Shown: positions 15,105-27,305 of the stretch, piece by piece
Position numbering within the stretch: position 1 is the stretch's first letter
Layout: each line of letters starts with the position of its first letter
Assembly (NCBI RefSeq): GCF_027409185.1
Contig: NC_084474.1
Coordinates: 6,131,382 to 6,195,381 of the forward strand
DNA: 64,000 bases
Direction of reading: 5' to 3'
From: Cynocephalus volans
Taxonomy: Eukaryota; Chordata; Mammalia; Dermoptera; Cynocephalidae
Translations under genes and position numbers: made by a program
Notes under the pieces: model-generated
What the model was told of the DNA's origin: nothing
Database searches by the model: none
The model's input: only the letters and a program-made list of their open reading frames with translations

Positions 15105-17320
15105 ACCCTCACTTTAAAAAAAAAAAGTGATAAAATACATATAAAATTTGCCATCTTAACCATTTTTAAGTATTCAGTTAAGTGGCACTAAGTACGTTCA
15201 CATTAGTGTGCAGCCGTCACCACCGTCCATCTCCATAATGCTTTTCATCTTGCGTAAACTGGAACTCCGAACCGATTAAACAATAATTCTCCTTTTCTGC
15301 CCCCAGTCCCTAGCAACCACCATTCTACTTTCTATCTAATGTATTTGACTGCTATAGGTATCTCATATAAGTGGAATTATATAGTATTTATCCTGCTGTG
15401 ACTGATTTATTTCACTTAGTATAATGTCCTCAAGGCTCATCCATGTTGTAACTTGTGTCAGAATTTCCTTCCTTTTTAAGTCTAAAGAATATTTCATTGT
15501 ATCTATATGCCACATTTTGTTCATCCATTCATCTGTTAATGAACACTTGGGTTACATCTACCCTTTGGCTATAGCAAATAATGCTGCTATAAGCATGTGT
15601 ACAAATATCTCTTCAAGTTTCTCCTTTTGATTATTTTGGTTTGAATGATCCCTCCAGAACTCATGTTGAAGCTTGATCCCCAATGTGGCAGTGTTTAGAG
15701 GTGGAGCCTTTAGGAGGTGATTGGATTATGAAGGCTCTGACCTCATAAATGGATTAATCCATTTATGGATTAATGGATTAGTGGGTTATCATGGGAGTAG
15801 AACTGGTGACTTTATAAGGTAAGGAAGAGTTGTGGAAATGCTCAGCCCCCTTGCCATGTGATGCCCTGTACCTCCTCAGGACTTGCAGAGTCCTCATCAG
15901 GAGGAAAGCCCTCACCAGATGCACCCTTTGACTTTGGACTCCCAGCCCCCAAAACTGTAAAGAATAAATTACATTTCTTTATAAATTGCCCAGCTCCAGG
16001 TTTTCTGTTATAAGCAACAGAAAACTAAGACAGGGTGTATACTTAGAAGTGGGATTTCTACATTATATGATATTTCTATTTTTAATTTTTTGAGGAATCT
16101 CCATACTGTTATCCATAGTGGCTGCACCATTTTACATTCATACCAACAGTGCACAAAGGTTCCATTTCTCCACATCCTTACAAAAACCTGTTATTTTTGG
16201 TTTGGTTGTTTGTTTGTTTGATGGTAGCCATCCTAATGGCCGTGAGGTGGTATCTCATTGTGGTTTTGATTGGCATTTCCCTAGTGATTAGTGGTGTTGA
16301 GTGTCTTTTCGTGTGCTTGTCATTGATTTGTATACATTCTTTAGAAAAATGTCTATTCAAGTCTTTTGTCCATTTTTTAATTGGATTGTTTGACTTAAAT
16401 TTTTGTTGTTGAGTTATAAGAGTTCTTTAAATATTTTAGACATTAACCACGTCATATACATGATTTGCAAGTATTTTCTCCCATTCATTGGGTTGCCTTT
16501 TCACTCTTTTGATTGTGTCCTTTCATGTACGGAAGTTTTAAATTTTGATGTAGTCTAGTCCAATTTGCCTGCTTGTTCTTTTGTTGCCGGTGCTTTTGGT
16601 GCCTGACTTTTATTTTAACTTAACAATATGTCTTTGAGATCTTTCAATATTAGTATATAAGGAGTTTACTCTTTCTTATGGCTGCATACTATCAATTTGA
16701 AGTATGTAGCATAATTTACTTAATTAGTCATCTACTGACACACATGTAGGTTGTTTCCAGTCTTTTTCTAGTACAAATAATGCTTTCAGAAATAATTTTA
16801 CACTTATATTCTCACATCCATGAATACCATAATTTTCTGTACCATAACTTTCTAGCAGTGAAATTGCTGGATCAAAGTCACTTGCATTTATAATTTTTGT
16901 TGACATTGCCTAATTGTTTCTTTAGGAAGTGTTCCACTCCACACTCTCACCAGCATCTTGTGAAGCTGTTTCCCCACCCTCCTCTCCAGCACAGTGTGTT
17001 ATTGGACTTTCTGACTGGGGTGGAAATGGTATTGCAGTGTAGTTACAATTTGCATGTATTTTATTACAAGTGAGAGTGTGCATCTTTTCAGAGCTATTTC
17101 TACTTCCTATCCTGCAAACTAGCTATCTATATCCTTTGCTCATTTTTCCATCAGGATGATGTATTTTCTGAATTTGTAGATTTTGTATATATTAGAGAAA
17201 TTAAATGCTTTTAATATGTGTTGCAAATATTTTCTAGTTGTTATCTTTGTTTAGGATGTGTCTTTAATACAATTTTTATTTTTCATACTTAAAACTATGC
17301 TTATTTTTCCTTCTAATTAA
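15105..17320 (-). repeat. L1 3'-portion in reverse, split by a MaLR LTR
   Basis: Reverse-complement ORF2 end and 3' region, e.g. TATCTCATTGTGGTTTTGAT, then TGCATTTCCCTAGTGATTAG (third base varies) and TGTCCATTTTTTAATTGGAT. The element is interrupted at 15637-16032 by an LTR, after which the L1 resumes with GTGTATACTTAGAAGTGGGA, its usual next segment. Confidence 0.75.
15637..16032 (+). repeat. MaLR-type solo LTR inside L1
   Basis: It runs from TGGTTTGAATGATCCCTCCA to CAGAAAACTAAGACA, with GAATAAATTACATTTCTTTA as polyadenylation region. The L1 sequence is contiguous when the LTR is removed. A clear target duplication was not found. Confidence 0.75.
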
Positions 17321-17439
17321 CAAAATATTCATTTTTGTAAACTTGTAAATAATGGAAAAGCATGAGAATTTTTAACTGAAAAAATATGTAAAGGAAATAG
17401 GTCAAAACCTGAATAACAAGTATGTCCATGTTGTACAAT

Positions 17440-17796
17440 TGTCAAGCCCTTTTACCTGCCTGTAATCCTGCCGACTGGGCCAATTGTCGAGCTAGGGCTG
17501 GGTCTGGAGATCACAGACCCCTCAAGCCCATTGTCCAGACCGGGTCACAAACCCTTCACATGCCAGGCTGGGTCACCAAACCCCTCACATGCCAGGCTGA
17601 GTCACCAGACCCCTCACATGCAGGTCAACTGGCAAAAAGGTCCTTGGAGCTGGAGGTTCGAGAGCATGGGCGTATGGGGTGGACACCCAAGGCAGTAAAT
17701 GCCAGCCAGAATGGCAACACCACACGCGCACACACAACTCGTTTACAAAGAATGCGCTGCACCACCCCCAACTGGACCCAAGGTGAGGGGGCCTGA
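17440..17796. repeat. Unclassified GC-rich element with three 29-bp tandem units
   Basis: A 350-base GC-rich island in A/T-rich DNA. Three units of 29 bases lie at 17533-17561, 17562-17590 and 17591-17619, each ending CCCCTCACAT or CCCTTCACAT; a fourth, degraded unit precedes them. It also has CACACGCGCACACACAAC. An open frame of 124 codons spans it, but the repeats and lack of homology argue against a protein. I do not recognise the family. Confidence 0.55.
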
Positions 17797-18319
17797 TTGA
17801 ATTATTCTATTTTCCCAACAAAAATTATGTATGATTGTTATTATATAAGGTACTATTATTAGATGAGATTACATATATTATTTACTATAGTGTCTCACAG
17901 ATGGTAAGCATTCTAATACAATTATGGGTAATTATTCTTATTATTTTTCCTTATTTCTCACAATAATTCATGTTTTAGTTAACATTTTTCAAGTCTCACT
18001 TTAGAAGGGAGTCACAAAGCATTATTTCTGTGAAAGAATTGGCCAAGAACATTTTGTATTGAATGAAAAAAGCTAAGAAAATAAATAGGACTATTTTCCC
18101 TGACACCTTAGGAAATGATTTCTATCTCAAACTATAAATCACTTATAACCCCCAAAATGATTCATGACTTTGCTAATTTAATGAAATAAAACCAAGGGGC
18201 ATCATCTCGTGATGTGCAGAGGGAAATAAGGTGAGCACTCACTCCATCTCCAGTCACCACCTACACATAGAATGCTTTCATTCAAGTAAGAACTTAAACG
18301 TTTTATTTTTAAAAGGCTT

Positions 18320-19010
18320 ATTAAGGCAACTCTTAAAAACTTTATTTTGAGTTAATTTTAGACTTATAGAAAAGAGGCAAAAATAATACAAAGAGTATCC
18401 ATATATCCTTTACTACCTTTCTCTAATAGCTTGATCTTTTTTTTTTCTAAACACATTTTGACACATATATATTTAGTATGTAAACCCAAACACATAATAT
18501 AAATCTACATTTGAAAATACTTGGGATGGGGGTGTGGATATTGGCTAGTTGTTTAGTTCCTGAAAATGTGAGTCCAGTACACTGAAGGTGACTTTTTTCT
18601 TGGTAGTTTTTTTAGTATTCACCGTTGGCAGTTTTTATTGCTCTAGGGACCTGAAAATGTTAAATGTTCAGATAACCTGGGGCAAAATTTTTCACTGTAA
18701 TATCTTAAATAACCATAGTACAATGATAAAAACTAAGACATTAATATTGATACTGTAGTGTTAATTAAATGACCAACATAATTGAATTTCACCAGCTTTC
18801 CCAATTGTGTGCTTTTTTTAGTCTAGAGCTAAATCCAGGATCCCAAGTTCCATTTAGTCTTGTCCATTTATTTATTCAATTATTAATCTGTATTAGTATG
18901 GACTCATGTATATTGATTTTATTCTGTGTACTATAAAACAATACTACCATTATTTATTTTGTTGCTCAAGTTGGTGCAGCTTTGGCCATTCAAAACTCTT
19001 TTTAGATTAG
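18320..19010. repeat. Old L1M-type fragment
   Basis: It contains AATTTTAGACTTATAGAAAA, then TCCATATATCCTTTACTACC, and later AAATCCAGGATCCCAAGTTC. These match the order of the L1M segment at 9363-10330. Confidence 0.5.
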
Positions 19011-19033
19011 CACTTGTATCCTTAAAACATGCC

Positions 19034-19148
19034 CCATAAGGGCCAGCCTGTGACTCACTTTGGAGAGCATGATGCTGGCAACACCGTGTCAAGGGTTAAG
19101 ATCCCCTTACCGGTCATCTTTTAAATTTAACTAACTAACTAAACAAAC
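19034..19148 (+). repeat. tRNA-Ile-derived SINE, second-unit type
   Basis: A shortened element reading GGCCAGCCTGTGACTCACTT, then GGCAACACC, then GGGTTAAGATCCCCTTACCG, then GTCATCTTTTAAA and a (TAAC)n-like tail. It is flanked by AAACATGCC at 19025-19033 and 19149-19157. Confidence 0.85.
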
Positions 19149-19269
19149 AAACATGCCATCATAATTTTTTTTAGCTCTTCATTACTTTCGGACACTACAT
19201 AATACTCCAATTTTATCTTTACTTTCCTATCCCAGTTCTAGAATCAACCATTTCTCCATGGAGCACCTG

Positions 19270-19610
19270 TGTTAAAAAAATTTTTTTTAATTGAAAGTCC
19301 ATTAGACTGAGACACTCCAGCACCTTGGGTTCCTGTGTCAGCAAACCAAAGCCCCATGTAGACCTTAAAATGAAACTTCAGCTTAACCAATCAGAAACTG
19401 ATAACTAACCTCCTCCTAACCTCTAAGAATTTTCCACTTCAACCAATCAAATATATTTTCTTTGTGTTGCTTTCATGAACACCTTATACGTCTTTCTCAC
19501 CATCCTCCATCCATCCCCCCCTATTTGTGGTATGGTGCTGCCTGATTCACAATCTGCTGTTTGCTCTGATAAACTCTTTAAAATGTGAGTGTTTTAAGTT
19601 TCTCTTAACA
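19270..19610 (+). repeat. 5' LTR of the old provirus
   Basis: It begins TGTTAAAAAAATTTTT and ends TTTCTCTTAACA. Landmarks shared with 41253-41597 include GCTTAACCAATCAGAAACTG, AACCAATCAAATATATTTT, and CTGATAAACTCTTTAAAATG near the end. The two are clearly related but diverged, so old. Confidence 0.75.
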
Positions 19611-19614
19611 GTTC

Positions 19615-19632
19615 TGGTGTCAGAAGTGCGAA
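19615..19632 (+). other. Probable primer binding site, tRNA-Leu type
   Basis: TGGTGTCAGAAGTGCG follows the LTR end after four bases. Retroviral sites complementary to tRNA-Leu read TGGTGTCAGGAGTGGGA, so this is a degraded match. It supports reading the LTR as a 5' LTR. Confidence 0.55.
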
Positions 19633-19752
19633 ATTAAGGGAGGGGACTGATAGCACCCCCAGAGCAATCTTGGAAAAAGAATTTTATGTGTGATCAAGCT
19701 AGGTAACATTTTAAGGGGATTATTTATGAGTTTTTAAAATTGAGCACTACTG

Positions 19753-19938
19753 GGGCCGGCCCGCGGCTCACTCGGGAGAGTGCACTGCTGATAACACCAA
19801 GGCCATGGGTTCAGACCCCTATATAGGGATGGCCGGTTTGCTCACTGGGTGAGCGTGGTGCTGGCAACACCTACTCAAGGGCTAAGATCCCCTTACAGGT
19901 CATCTTTTAAAATAAATAAATAAATAAATAAATAAATA
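19753..19938 (+). repeat. tRNA-Ile-derived SINE, dimer
   Basis: A complete dimer from GGGCCGGCCCGCGGCTCACT to TACAGGTCATCTTTTAAA with an (AAAT)n tail of about ten units. The flanks carry AAAATTGAGCACTACT and AAAATTGAGCACTGCT. Confidence 0.93.
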
Positions 19939-20329
19939 AAATTGAGCACTGCTATCAAAAGTACACTGATGCAAAACTAGAATTTGATCTTTTCTGTTAA
20001 AACAATAAGGTTTTCTTGGAGTACTGGTCTGCTCTTAAAAAGAACTTGTAAAATGTTTTTCTTTACCTTTGAAGTAATCTGCCTAGAAAACAAAGATTTT
20101 TGTGTCTTAAAATAATTTCCTATACTTGATATTGTCTTTTATCAAGGCTTTGATTACTTAAGAAAACTGAGCCCTCTTCATTAAAAGAGCTAAAGTTTCT
20201 CCTACAATGATGTAACTTTCTGTATTTACCTTTAAATTCTTTTGTCTCTGTGTTTTTTTTTTCAGGGGGCATGTTTTGGTTTTTAACTGTTAAGAAAATT
20301 TTCATGGTTTTATTATATCACAAGGCATT

Positions 20330-20445
20330 GAGCTCTCTGCTCTGCTTTATGCTCTCTGCTTCCACCATCTTGCAAGGTGAGGGGTCACTGTCACCACCTC
20401 CAGATATGTTTCTTGGACTTTGGACTTCCCAGCCTCAGAAACTTC
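20330..20445 (+). repeat. MaLR-LTR-like segment at the L1 5' end
   Basis: GGGGTCACTGTCACCACCTC, then CTTGGACTTTGGACTTCCCA and GCCTCAGAAACT resemble the R/U5 part of the MaLR LTRs here, such as 28680-28765. It abuts what looks like L1 leader sequence. The family assignment is tentative. Confidence 0.5.
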
Positions 20446-20682
20446 CCTGGGGCCCCCGAGTCTTGAGTTTCCACCGCTGCCGATGCCTTCAGACCGCCAT
20501 CTTGCTGCGCTAAAGTCCCAGAGAAGTGGCTCCCCGGAGAGGCACAAGACCCAAGGCAACCATACACACAAGGGACTAGTGGCCAACTGAGTAGTCACTG
20601 AGGTAGCCATACCAAATTGGCAACCACAGCAACATCTTAGTCAATAGTGTCAAACCTGTGGACTGTGAAAACCCCTGCCACA

Positions 20683-21658
20683 ATGAATAAACATCAAAGA
20701 AAAGATACCAGAAATACGAAAAATCAAGAAAGTACACCACCCAAAGATAATAAATCTAAAGCTCTAGATCCTATAGAACAAGAAGCCCTTGAAATGACTG
20801 ACAAGGGATTTCGAGTGATAATTCTAAGGAAATTGAATGAGATACAAGATAACTCAGCTAGACATCATGATGAAATGAGGAAAAGTATACAGGACCTGAA
20901 AGAGGAAATGTACAAGGAAATCAATGCCCTGAAAAAAAATGTAGCAGAACTTGCCAAACTGAAGAAGTTATTCAGCGAAATAAAAAACACAATGGAGAGT
21001 TTAACCAGCAGACTTGTGGAAGTTGAAGAGAGAACCTCTGAACTTGAAGATGGGCTGTTTGAAATAACACAAGAAGACAAAAAAAAAAAAGAAAAAAGAA
21101 TCAAAAGCATTGAAGAAAATCTAAGAGAGATACCAGACAACCTTAAGTGCTCAAATATCCGAGTCATGGGTAGTCCAGAAGGGGAGGAAAAAGGAGATCG
21201 CATTGAAAACATATTCAACAAAATAGTGGCAGAAAACTTCCCAGGTATAGGAAAAATCACAGATCCAGGAAGCTCAACGATCTCCAAACGTATTCAAACC
21301 AAAAAGGTCTTCTTCAAGACATGTTATAGTCAAATTGGCAAAACTCAAAGACAAAGAGAGAATCTTAAAAGCTGCAAGAGAGAAGCGTCAAATCACATAT
21401 AAGGGAGCCCCAATCAGGCTAACATCAGACTTTTCATCACAAACCCTAAAAGCCAGAAAGGAATGGGATGATATATTCAAAATACTAAAAGACAAAGATT
21501 GTCAGCCAAGAATACTCTACCCTGCAAGGCTATCCTTCCTAAATGAAGAGCAAATAGTATATTTCTCCGACAAACAAAAACTGTGGGAGTTCACCACCAC
21601 ACGACCACCCTTACAAGAAATTCTCAAGGGAGTACTGGGTTTGGTTCCTGAAAAATAA
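20683..21658 (+). pseudogene. L1 ORF1 (RNA-binding chaperone), frameshifted
   Basis: ORF1 protein packages L1 RNA as a trimer. The frame opens at ATG 20683 with a basic N terminus, then a coiled coil (ELAKLKKLFSEIKNTMESLT, heptad-like) and the start of the RRM domain (CSNIRVMGSPEGEEKGDRIE). Near 21320-21335 the frame shifts by one. The second part runs in another frame to a stop at 21658 and holds the C-terminal domain, including AAREKRQITYKGAPIRLTSD and LYPARLSFLNEEQ. Order and length match L1 ORF1. One indel separates it from an intact frame. Confidence 0.9.
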
Positions 21659-21844
21659 CTACCACTGCCGTAAAAACCCAAGAAAAATCAAAACCCACTA
21701 GTATAATAAAAATGGCATTCATGAAGAGAAAACAAACAAAAAGGCTATCCACAACCTAAGGAACCAACAAACACAGAAAACAAATAGTAAATCAGAAAGC
21801 AAGGAACAAAAGACACCTAAGACAACCAAATAACAATCAATAAA

Positions 21845-24800
21845 ATGCTAGGAATAAATCAACACTTTTCAATAACAACTCTTAATGTAAAAGGCTTAAA
21901 TTCCCCAATCAAGAGACACAGACTGGCTGACTGGATTAAAAAGGAGGACCCAACTATATGCTGCCTTCAAGAGACCAAGCTCACCCATAAAGACTGACAT
22001 AGACTAAGAGTGAAAGGATGGAAAAAGATTTACCATGAAAACAGAAAAGAAAAACAAGCTGGAGTAGCTATTCTTATATCTGACAAAGTAGACTTTAAAC
22101 TAAAAACCATAAAAAGAGACAATGAGGGACACTACGTAATGATAAAAGGACTGATCCATCAAGAAGACATAACAATCATAAATATGTACGCACCCAATGT
22201 TGGAGCAGCCAGATTTATAAAACAAACTCTATTAGAACTAAAGAAGGAAATAGACACTAATACCATAACAGCAGGGGACGTGAACACCCCACTGTCAATA
22301 TTGGACAGATCATCTAGGCAAAGAATCAGTAGAGAAACACAAGATCTAAACAATCCTCTAGACCAATTGGACTTGGCAGATATCTACAGAGCATTCCACC
22401 CAACAACCACAGAATATTCATTCTTCTCATCAGCACATGGATCATTCTCCAGGATAGATCACATATTAGGTCACAAATCAAGTCTCAAGAAATTCAAAAA
22501 AATTGGAATTATCCCATGTATTTTCTCAGACCATAATGGATTAAAACTAGAAATCAATAACAAACGAAATTCTGGAAACTATACAAACACATGGAAATTA
22601 AAGAGCATTATACTTAATGACATATGGGTCCAAGAAGAAATCAAGCAGGAAATCAAAAAATTTTTTGAAACTAATGAAAATGATGATACATCATACGAAA
22701 ACCTGTGGGATACTGCAAAAGCAGTACTAAGGGTGAAATTTATTTCATTAAATGCTCACCTCAGAAGAATGGAAAGATGGCAAGTGAACAACCTAACACT
22801 TCACCTTAAAGGTCTAGAAAAACAAGAACAATCCAAACCTAAAGTTAGCAGACGGAAAGAAATAATTAAGATCAGAGCAGAACTTAATGAAATTGAAACC
22901 CAAAAACAATACAAAAGATCAGTGAATCAAAAAGTTGGTTTTTTGGGCCGGCCCGTGGCTCACTCGGGAGAGTGCGGTGCTGATAACACCAAGGCCCCGG
23001 GTTCGGATCCCATATACGGATGGCCAGTTCGCTCACTGGGTGAGCGTGGTGCTGACAACACCAAATCAAGGGTTAAGATCCCCTTACCGGTCATCTTTAA
23101 AAAAAAAAAAAAAAAAGTTGGTTTTTTGAAAAGATAAATAAAATTGACAAACCATTAGCATGGCTAACAAAAGAAAGAAGAGAGAAGATTCAAATAACAA
23201 AAATTAGAAATGAAAAAGGTGATATTACAACTGATACATCTGAAATACAAGGAATCATTTGAGACTACTATAAACAACTATACGCGAACAAGTTTGAAAA
23301 TCTGGAGGAAATGGATAAATTTCTGGACACACACAAGCTCCCAAAACTCAGCCATGAAGATGTAGAAAATCTGAATACACCAATAACAAGGAGATTGAAG
23401 CTGTTATCAGAAGGCTCCCAACAAAGAAAAGCCCAGGACCAGATGGATTCACAGCAGAATTTTACCAAACATTCAAAGAGGAATTGACACCGATTCTTTA
23501 CAAACTATTCCAAAAGATTGAAACGGACGCAAATCTCCCAAACTCATTCTATGAAGCAAACATAATCCTGATACCAAAACCAGGTAAAGATATAACCAAA
23601 AAAGAAAACTACAGGCCGATATCCTTGATGAATATAGATGCAAAAATCCTCACTAAAATACTAGCAAACAGAATACAGCAACACATACATAAAATTATTC
23701 ACCACGATCAAGTGGGATTCATCCCAGGGATGCAAGGTTGGTTCAACATACGCAAATCAATAAATGTGATACACCATATTAATAAAATCAAACACAAAGG
23801 CCATATGATCATCTCTATAGATGCTGAGAAAGCATTTGATAAAATTCAACACTCATTCATGACAAAGACCCTTTATAAGTTAGGTATAGACGAAAAGTAT
23901 CTGAACATAATCAAAGCCATATATAATAAACCCACTGCCAATATCATCCTGAATGGGGAAAAGCTGAAAGCTTTTCCTTTAAGAACAGGAACTAGACAAG
24001 GATGCCCACTCTCACCACTCCTATTCAACATAGTGTTGGAAGTACTAGCCAGAGCAATCAGAGAACAGAAGGAAATAAAGGGCATCCAGATTGGAAAAGA
24101 TGAAGTCAAACTGTCCCTGTTTGCAGATGACATGATCCTATATATCAAACAGCCTAAAGCCTCTACAAAAAAATTCTTGGAGGTGATAAATGATTTCAGC
24201 ACAGTAGCAGGATACAAAATCAATACACAAAAATCAATAGCATTTCTTTTCTCCAATAGTGAACATGCAGAAAGAGAAATCAAGAAAACCTGCCCATTTA
24301 CAATAACCACCAAAAAAATAAAATACTTAGGAATTGAGTTAACCAAGGATGTGAAAAATCTCTATCATGAGAACATTAGAGAGGATACAAGAAGATGGAA
24401 AGATATCCCATGCTCTTGGATTGGAAGAATCAACATAGTGAAAATGTCCATACTACCCAAAGTGATATACAAATTCAATGCAATCCCCATCAAAATTCCA
24501 ATGACATTTTTCTCAGAAATGGAAGGAACTATCCAGATATTTATATGGAATAACAAAAGACCATGCATAGCCAAAGCAACGCTGAGCAAAAAAAATAAAG
24601 CTGGAGGCATAACACTACCTGACTTTAAGCTATACTACAAAGCTATAATAACCAAAACAATATGGTACTGGCATAAAAACAGACACACTGATCAATGGAA
24701 TAGAATAGAGAATCCAGATATCAACCCACACACCTACTGCCATCTGATCTTTGACAAAGGCACCAAGCCTATACACTGGGGAAGAGACTGCCTCTTTAGC

Positions 24801-25442
24801 AAATGGTGCTGGGAGAACTGGATATCCATATGCAGGAGAATGAAACTAGACCCATACCTTTCACCATACACTAAACTCAACTCAAAATGTATTAAAGAAT
24901 TAAATATATACCGTAAAACAATAAAACTTCTTAAAGAAAACATAGGAGAGACACTTCAGGAAATAGGACTGGACACAAACTTCATGCACATGACCCCAAA
25001 AGCACGGGCAACCAAAGGAAAAATAAACAAATGGGATTATATCAAACTAAAGAGCTTCTTCACAGCAAAAGAAACAATTAACAGAGTTAAAAGACAACCA
25101 ACAGAGTGGGAGAAAATATTTGCAAAATATACATCTGACAAAAGATTAATATCCAGGATATACAAGCAACTCAAACAACTTTACAAGAAAAAAACAAGCA
25201 ACCCAATTAAAAAATGGGCAAAAGAGCTAAATAGGCATTTCTCTAAGGAAGATATACAAATGGCCAACAGACATATGAAAAAATGCTCAACATCACACAG
25301 CATCCACGAAATGCAAATCAAAACTACACTGAGATACCATCTCACCCCAGTTAGGATGGCTAAAATCCAAAAGACTCTGAACGATAAATGCTGGCAAGGA
25401 TGCGGAGAAAGAGGAACTCTCATCCATTGTTGGTGGGACTGA
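21845..25442 (+). pseudogene. L1 ORF2 (endonuclease and reverse transcriptase), broken
   Basis: ORF2 supplies the nicking endonuclease and reverse transcriptase of L1. The frame begins at ATG 21845 (MLGINQHFSITTLNVKGLN), meets TGA at 21995-21997, then continues in frame through the endonuclease motifs ([35 protein letters not shown]). It is cut by a SINE at 22945-23116, and has further frame damage to about 23484. The remaining frame to 25442 holds the RT, with FADD at 24120-24131 as catalytic motif. The Cys-rich C terminus ([17 protein letters not shown]) is followed by an early stop. L1-like coding sequence can be followed to about 25835 in mixed frames. Confidence 0.92.
22945..23116 (+). 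repeat. tRNA-Ile-derived SINE, dimer, inside L1 ORF2
   Basis: GGGCCGGCCCGTGGCTCACT to CCCCTTACCGGTCATCTTT plus a long A tail. The target GTTGGTTTTTTG is present on both sides (22934-22945 and 23117-23128). It entered the L1 after the L1 had inserted. Confidence 0.94.
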
Positions 25443-26199
25443 AAAATGTTGCAGCCTCTACGGAAAATGGTATGGAGGTTCCTCAAACAATTGCAGATAG
25501 ATCTGCCATATGACCCAGCTATCCCACTGCTGGGAATATACCCAGAGGAATGGAAATCATCAAGTTGAAGGTATACCTGTTCCCCAATGTTCATCGCAGC
25601 ACTCTTTACAATAGCCAAGAGTTGGAACCAGCCCAAATGTCCATGATTGGATTAGTGGATACGGAAAATGTGGTATATCTACACAATGGAATACTACTCA
25701 GCTGTAAAATCGAATGAAATATTGCCATTTGCAACAACATAGATGGACCTTGAGAGGATTATATTAAGTGAAACAAGTCAGGCACAGAAAGAGAAATACC
25801 ACATGTTCTCACTTATTGGTGGGAGCTAAAAATAAATAAATAAATTCACACACACACAAAAAAAAACCTGGGGGGGAGGAAGAAGACAACAACTATAATT
25901 CCTTGAAGTTGATATGACAAGCAAACAGAAAGGACATTGTTGGGTGGGAGGGGGGAGAGGGAAGAGGGAGGGGGGTTTCAGTAAAGGGCCACAATAATCA
26001 ACCACATTGTATATCGACAAAATAAAATTAAGAAAAAAAAACAAAACAAAAACAAGATATTGAAATATCTGAACCAATCAATGTCTGGACAGTGAGGCAG
26101 CTGCTTTCTCCTTCACTTCTTTGGGTTACTAGAGCAAACTGACAGTAGATTTAAAAAAGAAAAAAAAGGACAACCTTTTGCATTAAAGTCTCTCCAAAG

Positions 26200-26800
26200 T
26201 ATGCGCTGGTACAACACAAACTTCTGTCAGATGCAACTAGTCTACAGTCCAAACATCACGCACAACACCTTGGTGGCAGCGGTGCACTGCCCCTACTCCC
26301 ACCATGCCTTGCTCATTTGTGTATGATATTTGAAGCATCTGAAGGAGTGTGAACAGTATCGGGAAGAGGAGGGAGGAGGAATCAGCTGAGTGCCTGGCTG
26401 GCAGGAGGTCAGCAGAAGTTGTGCAGGGCAAGCCCGAGCAAACACAAGCATCATGGATGTTATTTCATAGGAACATCTGGTGGAACCCCATGATGGGATC
26501 TCAATTTTGAGCTGGCCCACATCCATGCTGATGATGCAGCTATCTGGCGTGGGCTGATGGTCCTGAGTCATGATGCTGTGCTAGATTTTCTGGAATGGAA
26601 GGCTAGACAACTTCTCCACAATGGCAGCCTTCCCCTGGAACTGCTGTCCTTCCCACATAAGGCATGATGCATCAGTGTAAATTGCACCTAGTTGGGTTTT
26701 GTCATTATCAAATAACTGGTAGTCATGTTGAATAAAGCTGGATCCAGTCTGCTCCCAGATTGCCTTATCTCCCCTACTGGAGTGTCACCTGGGCTTGTTG
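26200..26800 (-). pseudogene. NUTF2: NUTF2 (NTF2) processed pseudogene
   Basis: NTF2 carries RanGDP into the nucleus. The minus-strand reading from 26775 down to 26409 is recognisably NTF2: [52 protein letters not shown], then [13 protein letters not shown]. The exons are joined without introns, as in a retrocopy. It is dead: the start codon at 26775-26773 reads AGG, a TAG replaces a Gln codon after LPFQKI, and the last third carries indels that shift the frame. The stop corresponding to the NTF2 end is TGA at 26411-26409. The rest to about 26200 is probably 3' UTR. A poly-A tail and target duplication were not found. Confidence 0.9.
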
Positions 26801-27305
26801 AGACCCCAAGGGGCTGACTCATTGGCTGCAATCTGCCTCTTTTGTCTCTCTGGATAACAAAGTACCTTTTCACAGTGACCTGTGATCCTATTTAATCAAG
26901 CGTTTTAAACTTTTCGACATGTTTGACAACTTCCCCAAATCAAATTCTAAATTAAGTTCTTTTGACCTTGAAGTAACTTTGGGATATCCATAGGGCTCCT
27001 GGAATATCTCAAAATAATTTTTCTCTCCTTATAAAAAGAGAGAGATTAGAATAAGTAAGCTTATTTGATATGTTAAATTTGTATGGGAAGTATTGTCAAA
27101 TAAAAAATGATGTTTTACCTTCTTTGAGTTATATTTGTTTGGATATGCTTATTAATAGTATTTCCAAAATTGTTTGAAATTCCTAGAAATCTGATAGTTC
27201 TGATATAACAACATCAGTCATAATTGTAGTTATCTTTAAATATCCTATGTCACAGAAAGAACAGAAATTCCTTGTCAATTTTATTACAGTAAACTATCAC
27301 TAGAT

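Larger units (their letters stand above)
17321..19030. other. Intergenic with unclassified GC-rich island and old L1
   Basis: A/T-rich DNA holding the island at 17440-17796 and an L1M-type fragment at 18320-19010. No gene was found. Confidence 0.6.
20330..26055 (+). mobile_element. Nearly complete L1 retrotransposon, now defective
   Basis: It has a short 5' leader, ORF1, a spacer, ORF2, a G-rich 3' UTR tract (about 25929-25976), AATAAA near 26020 and an A-rich tail ending near 26055. Size and order are those of a full-length mammalian L1, but the leader is only about 240-350 bases, and its start is uncertain. ORF1 has a frameshift, ORF2 has stops and a SINE insertion, so it cannot move on its own. 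It sits between pieces of the old provirus. Confidence 0.88.

Noticed and set aside
17533..17619. CRISPR array
   Set aside because: Units are contiguous with no spacers, and the DNA is mammalian.
17422..17796. A 124-codon protein gene
   Set aside because: The frame is driven by GC-rich repeats and has no recognisable domain or splice context.
20865..21287. A 140-codon minus frame
   Set aside because: Shadow of L1 ORF1 on the other strand.
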